From the NCBI GenBank assembly GCA_963843465.1, contig CAWJKP010000001.1, positions 2,542,001 through 2,606,000 of the forward strand: DNA of 64,000 nucleotides, in the 5' to 3' direction. Origin of the DNA: CAWJKP01 sp963843465 (GTDB lineage Bacteria; Planctomycetota; Planctomycetia; Pirellulales; Thermoguttaceae). A program made the translations under genes and the position numbers. Below are positions 35,601-46,186 of the stretch, piece by piece. The notes under the pieces are model-generated. The model saw only the letters and a list, made by a program, of their open reading frames with translations. It was not told the DNA's origin and did no database searches. The first letter of the stretch is position 1; the number at the start of each line of letters is the position of its first letter.

Positions 35601-36034
35601 CGGGCGTGATCCATGAGAAGGGCAATGCCGAGTTCCTCCGCCAGGTCGTGCGGTTGCGGTATGCGCTGCGGCGCTACTTCTACGCCGGCGAGATGGCCCG
35701 ACCGCCACGGCTGCTGGGAACCATCCCGCGGGTCACCGCCGACTGGCAGTGGAGCGGGTCCTGGCCCGTGACCACCGACGCCCTCCTGGCCGGCGCATGG
35801 CGGCTGCCCAGGGAGAAGAAGTTGATGCTCCTGCTGGTCAACGTGAGCGACGAACCGGTCCAGGCCACGCTGGATTTCGATGCCACACGGTATGACCTGC
35901 CTGCCGGCCCACTGGCCCTTACCCGGATTGGGCAGGACGGACCCGAGGAGACGGCGCCGGTGCCGCGGGCGTTCCTGCGGGCAGTCTCTGCCGTCGCGCG
36001 GCAAGCCTGGGCATGGGAGATCGCCGTGCCGTGA
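32699..36034 (+). CDS. Secreted DUF6259 TIM-barrel protein (alpha-galactosidase-like)
   Basis: 1111 aa. Residues 1-24 form a signal peptide (MTRLGRLLLMAVVLLTAPVF). The first about 600 residues are beta-rich carbohydrate-binding-like domains. Residues about 685-960 match the DUF6259 barrel: LWMRELSAWAQTGG, VGFHWYSWHQIPFDNDYPHY, PYINGRLWDTH, GVKGVYMDQIAAAKP and TTECNAEPYTQVFDGYLTW. Asp848 in YMDQ is placed like the nucleophile of GH36-type barrels, and the Glu in TTECNAE could be the partner; this is inference. A small C-terminal beta domain ends the chain. The ATG at 32699 begins the signal peptide; GGCAAGGG is a weak ribosome binding site. Likely an outer-layer glycosidase. Confidence 0.85.
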   Translation: MTRLGRLLLMAVVLLTAPVFVWGDEVLLIVEKPPADGLVVAHVDLTAAARRCQQTVEPAGLRATTGPAGQNVPIQLVPDADYDAEKHIVGTLVLRFPAASDGRVRLGFTPGVAKMVPWNGRVEMRGVSLTHDAKRQGGFPSQITFADGKALDSLRWNDRLYHRQLGGFSSAADPQAKVTLVAKGPLSTAVRVTGRYMQAGGKAPPSAPQAVYDWLYLADRPLVLVRATITQTETFSWPEVHFLELNYPREAMPQWAGGEPMERGQFTASNKSFGFSQWGAILDGPRAIGMFQCGRVLFYDGGPGTYLQAHGDAAWQPWGQTRREFSAWLWIGIAPQPAEAIRAAAARLPTASQVTVTVRTVRERIERARSELAALPLAEQRAGWWRIAGAEQLEAQMRFEEALQAASGKPPAGWTALSAGDLGLALQRAEGGVRLASLYDSSSRRQLLAPQVLPLFDLTLRHVMSKETLQLKADAGWTECEVTTSDPAKGAEIRWQRPAEKRLEGLRVVAQILPGPTGAFHWRLKVEGVPAEWSVWKLRFPQLAVADLGRHAKVLLPRGAGELQQDPWQRTFPYRGTYPSGWTSMQLLAAYDADGKAGLYVAMHDPSGSTKDIVVESQPAERAVTLAFEHPAANMGVGGNGFELSGEAVWQLLHGDWFDAAVIYRDWVRRSARWYPRLGPEGRTDTPLWMRELSAWAQTGGAPGECAARVKEFQKYLGVPVGFHWYSWHQIPFDNDYPHYFPAKPGFAEAVRDLQASGVYVMPYINGRLWDTHDRGRDDFEFTRRALPAAAKDEQGKPYIEMYGSKESDGSPVRLAVMCPTTELWRDTMRATVLRLFGECGVKGVYMDQIAAAKPELCFDRTHGHPLGGGHWWTEGYWALVESIRKAKPADCMLTTECNAEPYTQVFDGYLTWHWQYDNQVPVFPAVYGGAIQMFGRAYRGGPGKDLALRMKAGQQLVYGEQIGWLDPGVIHEKGNAEFLRQVVRLRYALRRYFYAGEMARPPRLLGTIPRVTADWQWSGSWPVTTDALLAGAWRLPREKKLMLLLVNVSDEPVQATLDFDATRYDLPAGPLALTRIGQDGPEETAPVPRAFLRAVSAVARQAWAWEIAVP

Positions 36035-36173
36035 CTATGCCGCCTCGGACAGCCCCTTGCGCATACGTGCGTTTCAGAGCACATGGAATTATCCTGTCGC
36101 GGAATGGTCGGTGGTTGGATCACGCGGTGCTCGACTCGCATGTTGGTCCACAGGGTTCCCCGGGCCACCATTG

Positions 36174-38563
36174 TTAGCGCGCCGGTCGAGGCGTGGAGTT
36201 GGACGCATGAATGACGACCCTACCGCCCTGGAAATCCCGCGGTAGTCGTAGAGGTCCTTCGGGGGTTGCGCTGACTGGCTGGTCATTGATCCGCGCCTCA
36301 CGAATCGGGCCGGCTCCGTCGATCACCAATTGCAGACGGCTGCCGCGAAACCGCAAATCGGCCTTCACGGCCGGACTTCCCAGATAGAGAGCCGGGCGAA
36401 GAACGATCTGGTCGCCGTCGAAGCGAACGCCGAGGTAGTGCCGCACGACGAACAGAGCCACCTCCGCCGATGTCCAAGGAAGGATACCTGCTGATACTTC
36501 CTGAGACCTGGCCGCCGGGATTTCCTCCAGCCACGCGCCGGTCCGCCCGCCCGCCATCGTGTCCAGCCACTCCAGCGAACGGCGGCTGCGGTCCAGCAAG
36601 CCGGCATCGTGTTGCGCACGCAGAATGAAGGTGGTGGCAAACGTCCAGGGTCCCGGCTGATCCGGCTGGCTGCTCGTGTGATAGCGGTCGTAGCCGCCGT
36701 CCGACCAGCGGGTATTCCACAAGGTCTCCAAGTCGTCCAGCGTGCGCCGTGCCAGATCGCAGCGCGGATCCACGAGCCCCAGGGCAATGGGCAGGGCCAT
36801 CGTGGCGTCCGGCATCAGCTTGTGGTGCCGTTCCACGGACATCGGCACGTCCTCCCGGAAGCCACGGAGGCCGTCTGGGTAGTCGGCAACTTCGCCGGTC
36901 ACCTTGCGCCGCTTGATCAGACGGCCGTCGTCGACCAGCGCGCAGGCCGGATGCGACAGCATGGCCTGAAGCGTGCGATCCGCCTCGCGGCGCCAGCCCG
37001 CGGCACGGTCCTCCGCCCCCAATTCCGGCGCCAGGTCGGCCGCGTCGCGCAGTCCCACGATCAGGTAGGTCTGATAGGCGAGTTCATAAGCGTCCGTGAA
37101 CGTGCGTTCCCAGAACTCGCGGCGATTATGCACCATGCCCGTCCGGTCGCGAAACCGGGGATGGAGCGGCCGCTGGATCAATGCCAACAACAGCTCACGG
37201 TGCTGGCGGACGAGCGAATCATCGCCGGTCCAGTCGCGATAGGCTTTGAGAACGTGGAGCAACTCGCCCATCTGATCGAACTGTTCCAAGTCCGGTTTCT
37301 CGAACGCTCCGGCGATCATGGTCACGCCCTCCTTAGAGACCATTTTCGTGAGCACTCGCGTCAGGGCGGCACGCGCCACCTCGAATTGCCCGGCGTGGAG
37401 ACGCCCAGGGCCGTGTTCGAGGTGTCGCGGACCCACTGGTTACCGTACTCGAAGATGCCCGCGTCCATCGAGCCGTCGTCGGCGACCATGCCGGCCAGGC
37501 CGAAACGGGCCTTGTCGAAGATTTCGGCGATCGTCCGGTCGTCGGTCTGCACGGAAGTGGTGGCCGCCCACTGGCGCCGGGTGGCGGCCATTGCGCTGCT
37601 ACATCCGCTTGCCAGCAGCTCGTTGACGCGAGCGGCAAGCGATGAGGAATCGCCCGCGGGAATCTGGGCCGCCAGCAGCGTCTCGATGTTGATCTCTGCG
37701 TGGGGACCAAGAGTGAGTGGACCGATTTCGATCTTGCCCTGCGGCGTTGCGACTTCGACGGGCAGCTTGCCGAGCACCGCCAAAGCCAGGCACGCCGCTG
37801 GCCCGCTTTGCAGGAGGATATTGCCCTCGCGCTGCCACTGGCCGGCCGGTAGGGCCAAGCGGAGCTTGACCGTCTCCTCGCCGCTGAGATGCGCCCCCGT
37901 CAAGCGGATTGAGCGCCGGAAGGCGTTGACGCCTGACATGGCTGCGATGTGCTCCGTCACGCGAATGCCGCCGGCCCACCAGACGGCCTCGACGGCAGGA
38001 ATGCCGTCCTCGGTCGTCCAACGGGTCTCGGTATGCTGCCCGAGCGCCTCGAAGGGATGGCCGCCAAGCTCGACCTGGAGTCCGCTGGAGGCAAATCCTT
38101 CGCCCGGTACGAAGTTAAACGCGCGGTCCTTGCGTGCGCTCTGACTTGGGTTCTCGGCGTCAAACAGCAGATAGGTAAAGGCCGGGCCGAGGTCGGCGCG
38201 GTCTGCCTGAACGATCATCTTCGTTCGGCCGCTCCGCAGGACGAAGTAATCCCGCCCATAGAACCAGGCGCGGCACTGCAAGTCCAGCATCGGATCGGCT
38301 TCTGCCGCCGATGCCAGAACGGCCAACAGCACCAGCGGGGCGGTGCAGAAACTGTGCGCAAACCGCACGCCTTCGGCCGCCAGACGGTCGAGATTTGGCG
38401 TTTGGACCGTCTTGACGCCGTAGCAGCGCAGGAACTGGCCCGGGTCGTGGCAATGCACCAACAGAATGTTGGGACGCGGGGATTCCGCCCGGAGCCGGCC
38501 TCCGGTGAACAACACGGCAAGGACCGCAGTTAGGGCCATTGGCATGCGGCAGATCGGCACCAT
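36174..38563 (-). pseudogene. Chimera: sulfatase N-terminus joined to a six-hairpin-glycosidase-like protein
   Basis: The ATG at 38563 (AGGAGA upstream) begins a signal peptide and the start of an arylsulfatase (RPNILLVHCHDPGQFLRCYG, NLDRLAAEGVRFAHSFCTAP). Directly after FCTAP, where sulfatases have the CxPxR formylglycine site, the frame reads LVLLAVLASAAEADPMLDLQ, the end of a second signal peptide. It continues into a large glycosidase-like protein: FVLRSGRTKMIVQADRADLG, then WVRDTSNTALGV, and after one missing C near 37385, LHAGQFEVARAALTRVLTKM. The later part (WERTFTDAYELAYQTYLIVG; GWLEEIP-type text) is an alpha/alpha-toroid. The sulfatase active site is gone. The fusion is in frame across the junction. 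Confidence 0.75.
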
Positions 38564-38747
38564 CACGGTTCTCCTGGGGTCGAATTGACTGCTCACTCTC
38601 CGCTCACGGTGTTTCGAGTGGACCAAGCCATGGTGCCGGTATGCCACCATCCTATCCCAGTGGTGGCGCGTTGTCATCCAGGACCATGCCTGTTCAAGGA
38701 CAAGGTGCCGAAGTTCCCGGACCGCTGGTCGCAGGCAAGAGTCAGAC

Positions 38748-41700
38748 CTACTTGGCTTTCTTGGCTTCCACCAGGTCCAGCCTGGCAATGAAGTACCATT
38801 CGCTGATGTTATTGGTCAAACGCAGGCGGAACTTCTTTCCCACGGCTGGGGGCACCGTCACGGCGAATTCACCCCAATTGTTTCCGCCGCCGAAAGGTCC
38901 GGCCTGAGATACCACGGTCCCCCGCGGATCGAGGATCTCCAGGGTCATGCGTTCCATGGCCGCGCCAACGAAGTGGACCATCCCGACGGCGGGTGACCAT
39001 TGGATGTCGTAGACGACGCATTTTCCGGTTACCTGCTGGAAATAGACCGGTTGGCCGAAGAACGGTCCGCGCGGATCGACCGTCATCTGCACGGGGAAGG
39101 CATCCCTCTTTGTGCCGGCGGGAAAAAGCCTCATGCTCATCTCGGGCCGGAATACAATCAGACGGTTGCGAAGCGGCGAAGCGCCAGCGGCATGAAGAGC
39201 TTTCCCTGGTTCCGCAGTCTTCGTCGGCGGCTTGCGGTTGTCGGCCACCAGCGATGCCTCGGTGGGAATGAACATCGCAACGTCGGTGAATAAACCACAT
39301 CCGCCAACGGATGCGGTGCCCTCCGTGTAGCTTGAATCGCGAGTTTCGAGCAGCGGCTGGCCGTTGACAGACAGCGTCAGCGTGTCGCCAACGGCGGAAA
39401 CCCCGAAAACAAAGAAATCATCGTAGGCTTTCGGGGAATCGCCGTTTTTCAAGTCAACCCACTTGCCATCGACGTGCTTTCCAATGCCAAACTGACGGCC
39501 GCCGTTGAACCAGGCGGCGTAGTAAGAACCTTTGTCAGACTTTCGGAGAGACAGATTCATGTTCAGGCCCGAGGTTTTCTTGGCCTTTGCGCGGATGCTT
39601 GCGTCTTTGGCAATGACTGGATAGCCGATGTCTTCGCCGGTGTGCGTTTCCAGGGTGCCATTGGAATAACGGATATGGTCGTTGATCGCGTCCCATCCGA
39701 TCAGTTTGTCCGGCGATGTGAGCAAAGGGAACCACTTGCCAAAGACGATTCTTGGGAGGCCGTGACCTCGGCGAATGGAAGCCTCAGGGAGCAGCGGCTC
39801 CTCGGCCGCTTGCGCAAGACGTTTTTCCACCTTCGATTTCCCCAGGCCCGGCGCCAGGTCCGGCAGGGCCTCCTGGTACCAATAAGCGGCACGCGCCCGC
39901 ATGGCGGCTTTGGGCCTGCCCGCGGTCTTCTCCGCCAAATCCCACCACGCATCGCCTCGGGCGACCCGCCCTTCGGCCTTGGAGGGTTTCGACGCCAGTT
40001 CCTCGGCGGCCAGCGACTTCAAGGCCTGATCGCTCCCCTTGGCCAAGAGCTTCAGACCTTCGTCCCAATCGTCCGCGGAGAAGCAATACCAACGACCGAC
40101 CGCCAGGCAGGCGTCCGGGTCGTCGGGAGCAGCCTTGAGCCGCTCCTGCATCGCCTGGAACGCCTTGTGCTCGTCCCGGGCCTGCTGGAGATCCTTGACG
40201 CAGTCGGTCAGCGCGCCGAGCGCCGAGTCGATCTCCTCCAGTTCCGCTTCTGCCTCCGCGGCTTTCTTTTCCCGGGCGGCCTTGTCGGACGGATTACGGA
40301 TGCGCACGGCCTCCGTGTGCGCGGCGTGCAATGCCTTCTGCGCCTGCTTCTTCGGCGCGACCAAAAACTCCTGGGCAGCGTCCAGTACGTCGGAGGCCTC
40401 CTGAACCGCGCCGCTGGCCGCAGCCTCCTCGGCGAACTTCACGCACGAAGCGATGAGGGTCGAAATTGGATGAGCGTCGCCCGAGGAGCCTTGCTCCAAG
40501 AGCCGCTTCCAGAGCCGCGATTTCACCTGAAGGGGCTGGACATTGAACCCCGCGGCGGCAATCGCATCCACGGCCTCCAGCATCAAGTCCGGCTTGACCG
40601 CATCACACGCGATCTCCCCGGCGCGGCGCAACATCACGAACTGCTCGGCCCGGTGGCCTTCGTTCTTCCGTCCGTCCTCCAGCAGTTTGCGGGCCAGGGC
40701 GGTCTTGGCCGCCTGATCCTTGGCCTCGCCAGACTTGTAGACCTCGTCGATCTGGCCGATCAGCCGCTTCTGCTCGTCCGGCGAAGGTGGATCGAGCTTC
40801 TTCAAGGGTGCTTTCACCGCATCCGGCCCGGCTGGCTTGGAAACCGGCGTCACTGGTTCAACGTCCGGCTTGGTTTCATCCTTGGCCTGCGGCTTGGGCT
40901 GCTCCGAGGGCGGCGGGATCTCCGGCTTCGATCCTTGCTTTGGACCGACAAGTCTCGCGACAGCGGGAAGACCAGCAGGGGATGGAGAATCAGGGCCTGC
41001 GACGGCGGGTGACGACTTGCTGGCGGTCGAGCCACCGGAAGGTTGTGCGGTGTCGCTGCTAGGGCTCATCTTCGCCCGCTCAGCGGCCGTGTCCGCCAGA
41101 ACTTGGCAGACGCGGAAGCCCAGGAAGTGGTAGTGGAGCCCGAGTTCGACGTTGGAGCGGTACGCCGAACGGCAGCTCCACGCCGGGTATCCCCAGCCAC
41201 CGCCGCGAAGCACACGGCCCGGGCCACCGAGGGGACCGGCCGGATCGTCTGTAGGCGACTTCGCATAATAATCCTTGTCGTACCAGTCCGCGCACCACTC
41301 CCACACGTCCCCCTGCATATCATACAATCCCCAAGCGATCCCTCGCTTGAGACCCACCGGATGTACCCTCCCGCCCGCGTTGTCCGGGAACCAGCCGTAG
41401 TCGGAAAGCGACTTCTCCTCGTTCTCCTTGCGAATCAAGTTGCGTGCCGAACTGAAACTGTATCGACCCGTGCTCCCGGCGCGGCACGCATACTCCCATT
41501 GCGCCTCCGAGGGCAGAAGATACGTTCGCCCCGCCGCCTTCTCCTCCGGCATCTCCGATAGTTTTCGGCAAAACTCCACCGCATCACCCCACGATACGTT
41601 CTCCACCGGAAACCGCTTTGTGTCCTGGCCGGCTACTTGGTCCTTGTGTTGGCCCGTGGCTGAGAACTCGCTGGGATTGTTGCCCACGACCCGCTGGTAC

Positions 41701-43661
41701 TCCTCCTGCGTGACCAGGTATCTCCCCAAGTAAAACGCCTTGGTGATTCGCACCCGGTGCTGCGGCCCCTCGCCCGCAAGCCGCTCCTTATACCACTGGC
41801 CGAGCCCCTGGTCATCGCCATGTGCCTTCAATTCCTCCTCGATCAGTTCCTTGGGCGAGCCCATCATGAACTCGCCCGGTGGGATGAGCACCAGCTTCAT
41901 GCCGATGGAATTGGTGATCTCCACCGGCACGCCCAACTGCCGGGCCCAGCGCTCCTGAAACGTTCGTGCCTGCTCGGCGTCGAAGGGCGCGATGGCCAGC
42001 GGGGGCGGTTTGAGCGTCACCTTAACCTTCACCTGGCCACCGCGCGTGACCGTTATGCTCTCGGAGTCGAGCTGGAACGGATCGTCGCCGCCCTCGACGG
42101 CAAGGTCGTACTTGCCCGCGTCGAGGCTCAGCGTCCAGCCCGAGCGGGCATCCGCCACTTGAACTTTCTCCCCGCCTTGGCTGACGGCCACTTGCACGTC
42201 CTTGCCCAGTTGCTCGTCGATCTCGACCACCAGCGTCCCCTGGCGGAGGGCGAAGTTCAAAACGACCGCCAGCAGCAAGAGCACGACCAGGCCCCCGCCG
42301 GCGCCTAATAGCACCAGCCGCTTGCGCCCGACCCTCGCGACAGTTGCCCGGCCTTGGCCGAGGGGCGTAGCAGGGGACCGGTCCCATGGGTGCGAAGGAC
42401 CCTTTGGGGCGGCAGGAAAATTGGAGTTGCTCCCTTTTCCCTTCCCCTTCGGGCCCGTGTCGTGTTCCGGGCCGACCTGCGGCTGCGCTGGCCCCGTGGC
42501 CGTAGGCTTCTTCTGCTCGGTCAGCGTGCCCCGTGGCGCAACTTCCTGCAAAAAGGCCCACCTCCCGGAGACGCTCTCGCTGGGCGATTCGGGCAAGGCG
42601 GGGGCGCGACGGGGGTCGAGTGACCGGACGACACGCCCAAAACGGCCTCCAGTTCGCCAATCACCTCGGCCATCGACTGGTAGCGGTCCTCCGGTTTCTT
42701 CGCCAACATGCGTTGGCAGACCACATCGAGGGCTGCGGGCACCTCGGGCCGGACCGCGCACAGCGACGGGATCGGCGCCTCCAGGTGCATCAGGAACAGC
42801 TTGGCGAACGTCTCGCCCTGGTAGGGCGGACTGCCGGTCAAGAGCCGGTAGAACGTGCAGCCCAGCGAATAGATGTCGGCGCGGGCGTCGGCCTGGTGCG
42901 TATCCAGCGATTGCTCGGGGGCCATGTAGTCGCAGGTGCCCATCACCTGGCCGGTGGTGGTCAGCCGCTCCGCCCCGCCCAGCGCCGCCTCGGCCCCGGC
43001 GATAAGGGCCAGGCCCATGTCGAGGATCTTCACCGTGCCTTCGTTGTTCAGCAACAGGTTGCCCGGCTTGATGTCGCGGTGGACAATGCCCTTGCCGTGG
43101 GCGTACTGAAGTCCGCGAGCCGCCTGGAGGATGCACTCGACCGCCTGCTGGACGGGCAAGGGGCCACGTTCTTTGACGACCGTAGCCAGGTCACTGCCCT
43201 CGACGTACTCCATCGCCAGGTAGTGCATGCCCTGCTGCTCGTCGGCGTCGTAGGCCCTGACGATGTTGGGATGCGAGAAGCTTGGCCGCCGCTTCCGCCT
43301 CGCGGTGGAACCGCTCGACGGCCCCGGCCTGCTTCATGGCCGCCGAGGAGAGGACCTTGATGGCCACCGTGCGTTTCATCCGGCGGTGCTGGGCCTTTAG
43401 CACCACGCCCATGCCGCCTGCGCCCAGCTTGTCCAAGACGACGTACTGGCCGAAGACCAGCCCCTTGGCCTTGCCCTCGTAGACCGCCTGGACCTGGTAC
43501 TTGGTCAGCTTCCCCTGTTGGACGAGCGCCTGGGCGAGTTGCTGAGCATCCTTGGGTCGCTTGTCGGGCGGCAGGCAGTCCTGGAACGCGGAGACTTCAG
43601 CCGCCGACATGAGGCCGCTTTGCGTCAAACGCTCGATAAACTGCCCGACCGTGACCGCCAT
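38748..43661 (-). CDS. Ser/Thr kinase - FGE-sulfatase domain - concanavalin-like protein, two frameshifts
   Basis: About 1637 aa. Order: N-terminal helical region (MAVTVGQFIERLTQSGLMSA); kinase with GAGGMGVV glycine loop, VAIKVL lysine, HRDIKPGNLLLN catalytic loop, DMGLA and APEQ; Pro/Lys-rich linker; one transmembrane helix near residue 445-468 (LVLLGAGGGLVVLLLLAVVL); PEGA-like segment; FGE-sulfatase fold about 580-850 (GMKLVLIPPGEFMMGSP, SEAQWEYACRAG, GDVWEWCADWYD, RVLRGGGW); coiled-coil/TPR-like region; concanavalin-like domain about 1320-1470. One extra base near 43275 and one compensating loss near 42620 break the frame, yet total length is a multiple of three. The Cys pair that activates true formylglycine enzymes was not identified, so the domain may only bind ligands. 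Probably membrane-anchored signalling. Confidence 0.8.
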
Positions 43662-43826
43662 CGCCAGGACCCGCGACCAGACCAGTTGGGGTGCGACTAT
43701 TTATCTACTGTACTCAGACGCCGACAAGGCCGAAAGACTCCCCCACTATAGCCGGGGGCGCCAAGCGGTCTGACGTCGGCTCGGGAGTGGCGATCGGCGC
43801 TCTTGCCCAGCCCTGGCCGTGCGAGG

Positions 43827-44588
43827 TCAGCTCATCTGGATCTTGCCCACCGGGGCCAGATAAATGACGAACTCCTCGGACCCATCCACCCGCACCAGCC
43901 GGTCCATCAACTGCTGATGGTACGCCGCCACGGCGCAGGTTCCCGCTCCGACAGCCTCGCAGGCCAGATACAGGTTCTGGCAGACGTGCCCGGCGTCCAG
44001 GGCGATGACTTTGTGGGCGGTCAGCCCGTAGCGCCACTCCATGCGGTACGGGATGGCTGTCCAGACCAAGACCACAGCCGCGCGGCCGACGAATGCCTGG
44101 CCCAACGTGGCTTCGGTCAACTTCCGGGGCATCTGCTCCTCGTGGAATAGGTGCAACAGTTGGTGCTCCAGCGGCAGGTAGCGGTAGAAACCGGGCTCCA
44201 CACCCTTGACGCGCTGCACCGCCAGATAGGTCTCCAGGGCGTGCCGATTTCCGGCAGACGGCACGGTGCGCAGCACCGTACCGTGATCCTGCTCGCGGAC
44301 GCCCTGCGTGGCCCACAGCAGGAAAGATAGCTCATCGAGGGTGAGCGGCTCGGGGCTGAAGCTACGGCGGCTTTGGCGGTTTCCGATGGCCGTCGCCAGG
44401 TCGATCATCTCGATACCTTCCCACCGTCCCACGGGCGGCAGACCGAGCCGTCTGGCGTCGGCCGCGAAGGGCTTCTCCAGAGGCGGCGGGGAAACTCCCC
44501 GGTTCTGGTCCGTCTGGGAGAAGTCGGTCTCCAGTCGGATCGTGTCCTTGAGGAACTCGCGGCGACGGTCCAGCAGCGGATCGGGCAT
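43827..44588 (-). CDS. SagB-type nitroreductase/oxidase
   Basis: 253 aa. The nitroreductase FMN fold is shown by IGNRQSRRSFSPEPLTLDEL (Arg-rich phosphate-binding start), LLWATQGV, TVPSAGNRHALETYLAV, and GHVCQNLYLACEAVGAGTCA (the SagB C-terminal signature). SagB/ThcOx proteins oxidise thiazolines to thiazoles in peptide natural products or reduce other substrates with FMN. No SagC/SagD cyclodehydratase or precursor peptide is next to it, so a general redox role is more likely. The ATG at 44588 has AGGAG upstream and was preferred over the longer open frame. Confidence 0.85.
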   Translation of the reverse strand: MPDPLLDRRREFLKDTIRLETDFSQTDQNRGVSPPPLEKPFAADARRLGLPPVGRWEGIEMIDLATAIGNRQSRRSFSPEPLTLDELSFLLWATQGVREQDHGTVLRTVPSAGNRHALETYLAVQRVKGVEPGFYRYLPLEHQLLHLFHEEQMPRKLTEATLGQAFVGRAAVVLVWTAIPYRMEWRYGLTAHKVIALDAGHVCQNLYLACEAVGAGTCAVAAYHQQLMDRLVRVDGSEEFVIYLAPVGKIQMS

Positions 44589-44905
44589 GGCAGCTACTCC
44601 TGAGTGACTCCAGGACCGGGACGAGCGGCCCGCTCCATAATACCGCTCCCTACGCGCGGTGTCAGGGCAGGTCTGCCTGACCACGCCCTCGCGACGGCCC
44701 CCAAGAATCGCCTGGAACGCTGCAAGAGCGATCAGGCTCTTCCTGGCCGCACTTCGGCCCCCGCCTCACCAGCAACGCGCTGGGGGCCTTCTTTGCGTTC
44801 TTGTACTTGCCGGCGGCACCCAACTCGCCCGTGATCTGTCACGGGGCGCGTTGAAACCGGCCACCGATGGGCGCGTTATACCAGCCAGTGAATGAAGAGG
44901 TTTGG
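44589..44905. other. 317-bp intergenic region
   Basis: No gene is supported. An imperfect inverted repeat near 44659-44682 (GTCAGGGCAG / CTGCCTGAC) could be a terminator of the minus-strand esterase operon's neighbour or chance. Promoters for the SagB gene are expected here but could not be fixed. Confidence 0.35.
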
Positions 44906-45814
44906 CTACCTCATCGGATGCCGCTTGAAGAACTCCCACATCAGATCGTTGGCCGAGATGCTGTGGGTTGTCTTGCCCAGCCAGGGAATGGGCCACTGCC
45001 GTCCAGGCCAAGTGTGGCCGCCACCCTTGATTACGAATAGGATGACCTCAGTCCCGTCCTTGCCCGGTCCATAGATCTCCCGTTTCACCGTCGTGCCATC
45101 GTCTGCCTTGTGGGGCAGGTCCGTGGTCTTGGGCTTCCTCGGGCAGCCGTTGATCCTGACCCAGGTGCCAATTGTCTCCTCGACGGACTTGAAGGCCAGA
45201 AACTTCGCCGTTCGTTCGCTCGGCCCATTGAAAGGCACAAGTTTGTCGTCTGTCCCATGGAAGTGCATCACGGACACGGGACGACGGGGCTGGCATTTCT
45301 CCACGGCGATGGTGCCGCTCACCGGAGCGATGGCTGCGATCCGCTGCGAAAGCTCCGCTGCCAGCCGATAACACATCATCCCTCCGTTGGATATGCCCGT
45401 GGCATACACCCGCTTGGGATCGACGTTGACCAATTTGGGCAACTCGTCGAGAATCGCCTCAACGAACTTCACGTCGTCTGGTAGCTTCTCGGCATTCGGT
45501 CCATGGAAGCCACCTGAGTTCCAGACAAGAAGGATATCCTCCTTGCCGGTTCCGTTGGGATAGACCACGACAAACCCCGCCTCATCGGCCTTGGTGCTAA
45601 GACCGCTGGACAGAGCCATGATCGAAGCGTTCGTCATCGCTCCATGAAAAGCCAGCACGACCGGCGTTGGCCGCTCCGGCTCGTACTTCGGTGGAACATG
45701 GACGGTGTACGAGCGGGTTCGCCCACCGTCCTGCAAAGTCCGGCTGTGGTCGCCGGGAGCCAGTGGCTCGGCGGCGAGCATCGTAGCGAAGAGGAGGACT
45801 GAAGCGGGACTCAT
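44906..45814 (-). CDS. Exported polyhydroxybutyrate-depolymerase-like esterase
   Basis: 302 aa. A short N-terminal signal peptide (MSPASVLLFATMLAAEPLAP) is followed by the extracellular type 1 depolymerase/feruloyl esterase fold: YTVHVPPKYEP, VVLAFHGAMTN, GISNGGMMCYRLAAELSQ (nucleophile Ser in GxSxGG), HGTDDKLVPF (acid) and GGGHTWPG (His). The catalytic triad is complete. The family includes CE1-type esterases that cut acetyl or feruloyl groups from polysaccharides as well as PHB depolymerases; the substrate cannot be told. Its ATG overlaps the stop of the upstream hydrolase remnant by four bases. Confidence 0.85.
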   Translation of the reverse strand: MSPASVLLFATMLAAEPLAPGDHSRTLQDGGRTRSYTVHVPPKYEPERPTPVVLAFHGAMTNASIMALSSGLSTKADEAGFVVVYPNGTGKEDILLVWNSGGFHGPNAEKLPDDVKFVEAILDELPKLVNVDPKRVYATGISNGGMMCYRLAAELSQRIAAIAPVSGTIAVEKCQPRRPVSVMHFHGTDDKLVPFNGPSERTAKFLAFKSVEETIGTWVRINGCPRKPKTTDLPHKADDGTTVKREIYGPGKDGTEVILFVIKGGGHTWPGRQWPIPWLGKTTHSISANDLMWEFFKRHPMR

Positions 45815-46186
45815 CGCTCATTACCTACAGCAGCAGATCCGGCCTTCGGCTTGATATACCCTATCGACACGAGAAACTCATCCATCCTCAGCGTCGTCTT
45901 CTCCAGCCAGGGCGGCCGGTTGAAGAAACCGTGCCCTTGGCCTTCAGCGGTGAACATCTCGGCACGGTGCCCCAGTTCCTTCGACTTCCTCATGAACTCC
46001 TCGCCCTGGGCGGCAAGTTGGTCGGCCGAGCCGTACAGCAGCAGTGTCGGCGGTGTGTCCTTGGTGAGATACAAGGTGGGTGAAGGACTTGGTTGCCGGT
46101 GCCTTTGGCTCGTCCTCTCCTCGGGCTTGGAAGGTCACGATCCCGACCAGCGTGCAGATGGACAAACTCAGCTTGATGAAGCGCAT
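45811..46186 (-). pseudogene. Exported alpha/beta hydrolase with most of the gene deleted
   Basis: The ATG at 46186 (GGAGGCGG upstream) begins a signal peptide, MRFIKLSLSICTLVGIVTFQ, and about 17 mature residues (GEDEPKAPATKSFTH). The sequence then jumps, out of frame, to the C-terminal end of an acetyl-esterase-like hydrolase: YLTKDTPPTLLLYGSADQLA and GQGHGFFNRPPWLEKTTLRM, with the catalytic His in HGFFN. The nucleophile Ser and Asp-containing core are missing. The remaining frame overlaps the downstream esterase, so the pair was an operon of two esterases. Confidence 0.8.

Noticed and set aside
43827..44588. A thiazole/oxazole-modified peptide gene cluster around the SagB-type gene
   Set aside because: No cyclodehydratase, docking protein or precursor peptide was found within several kilobases.
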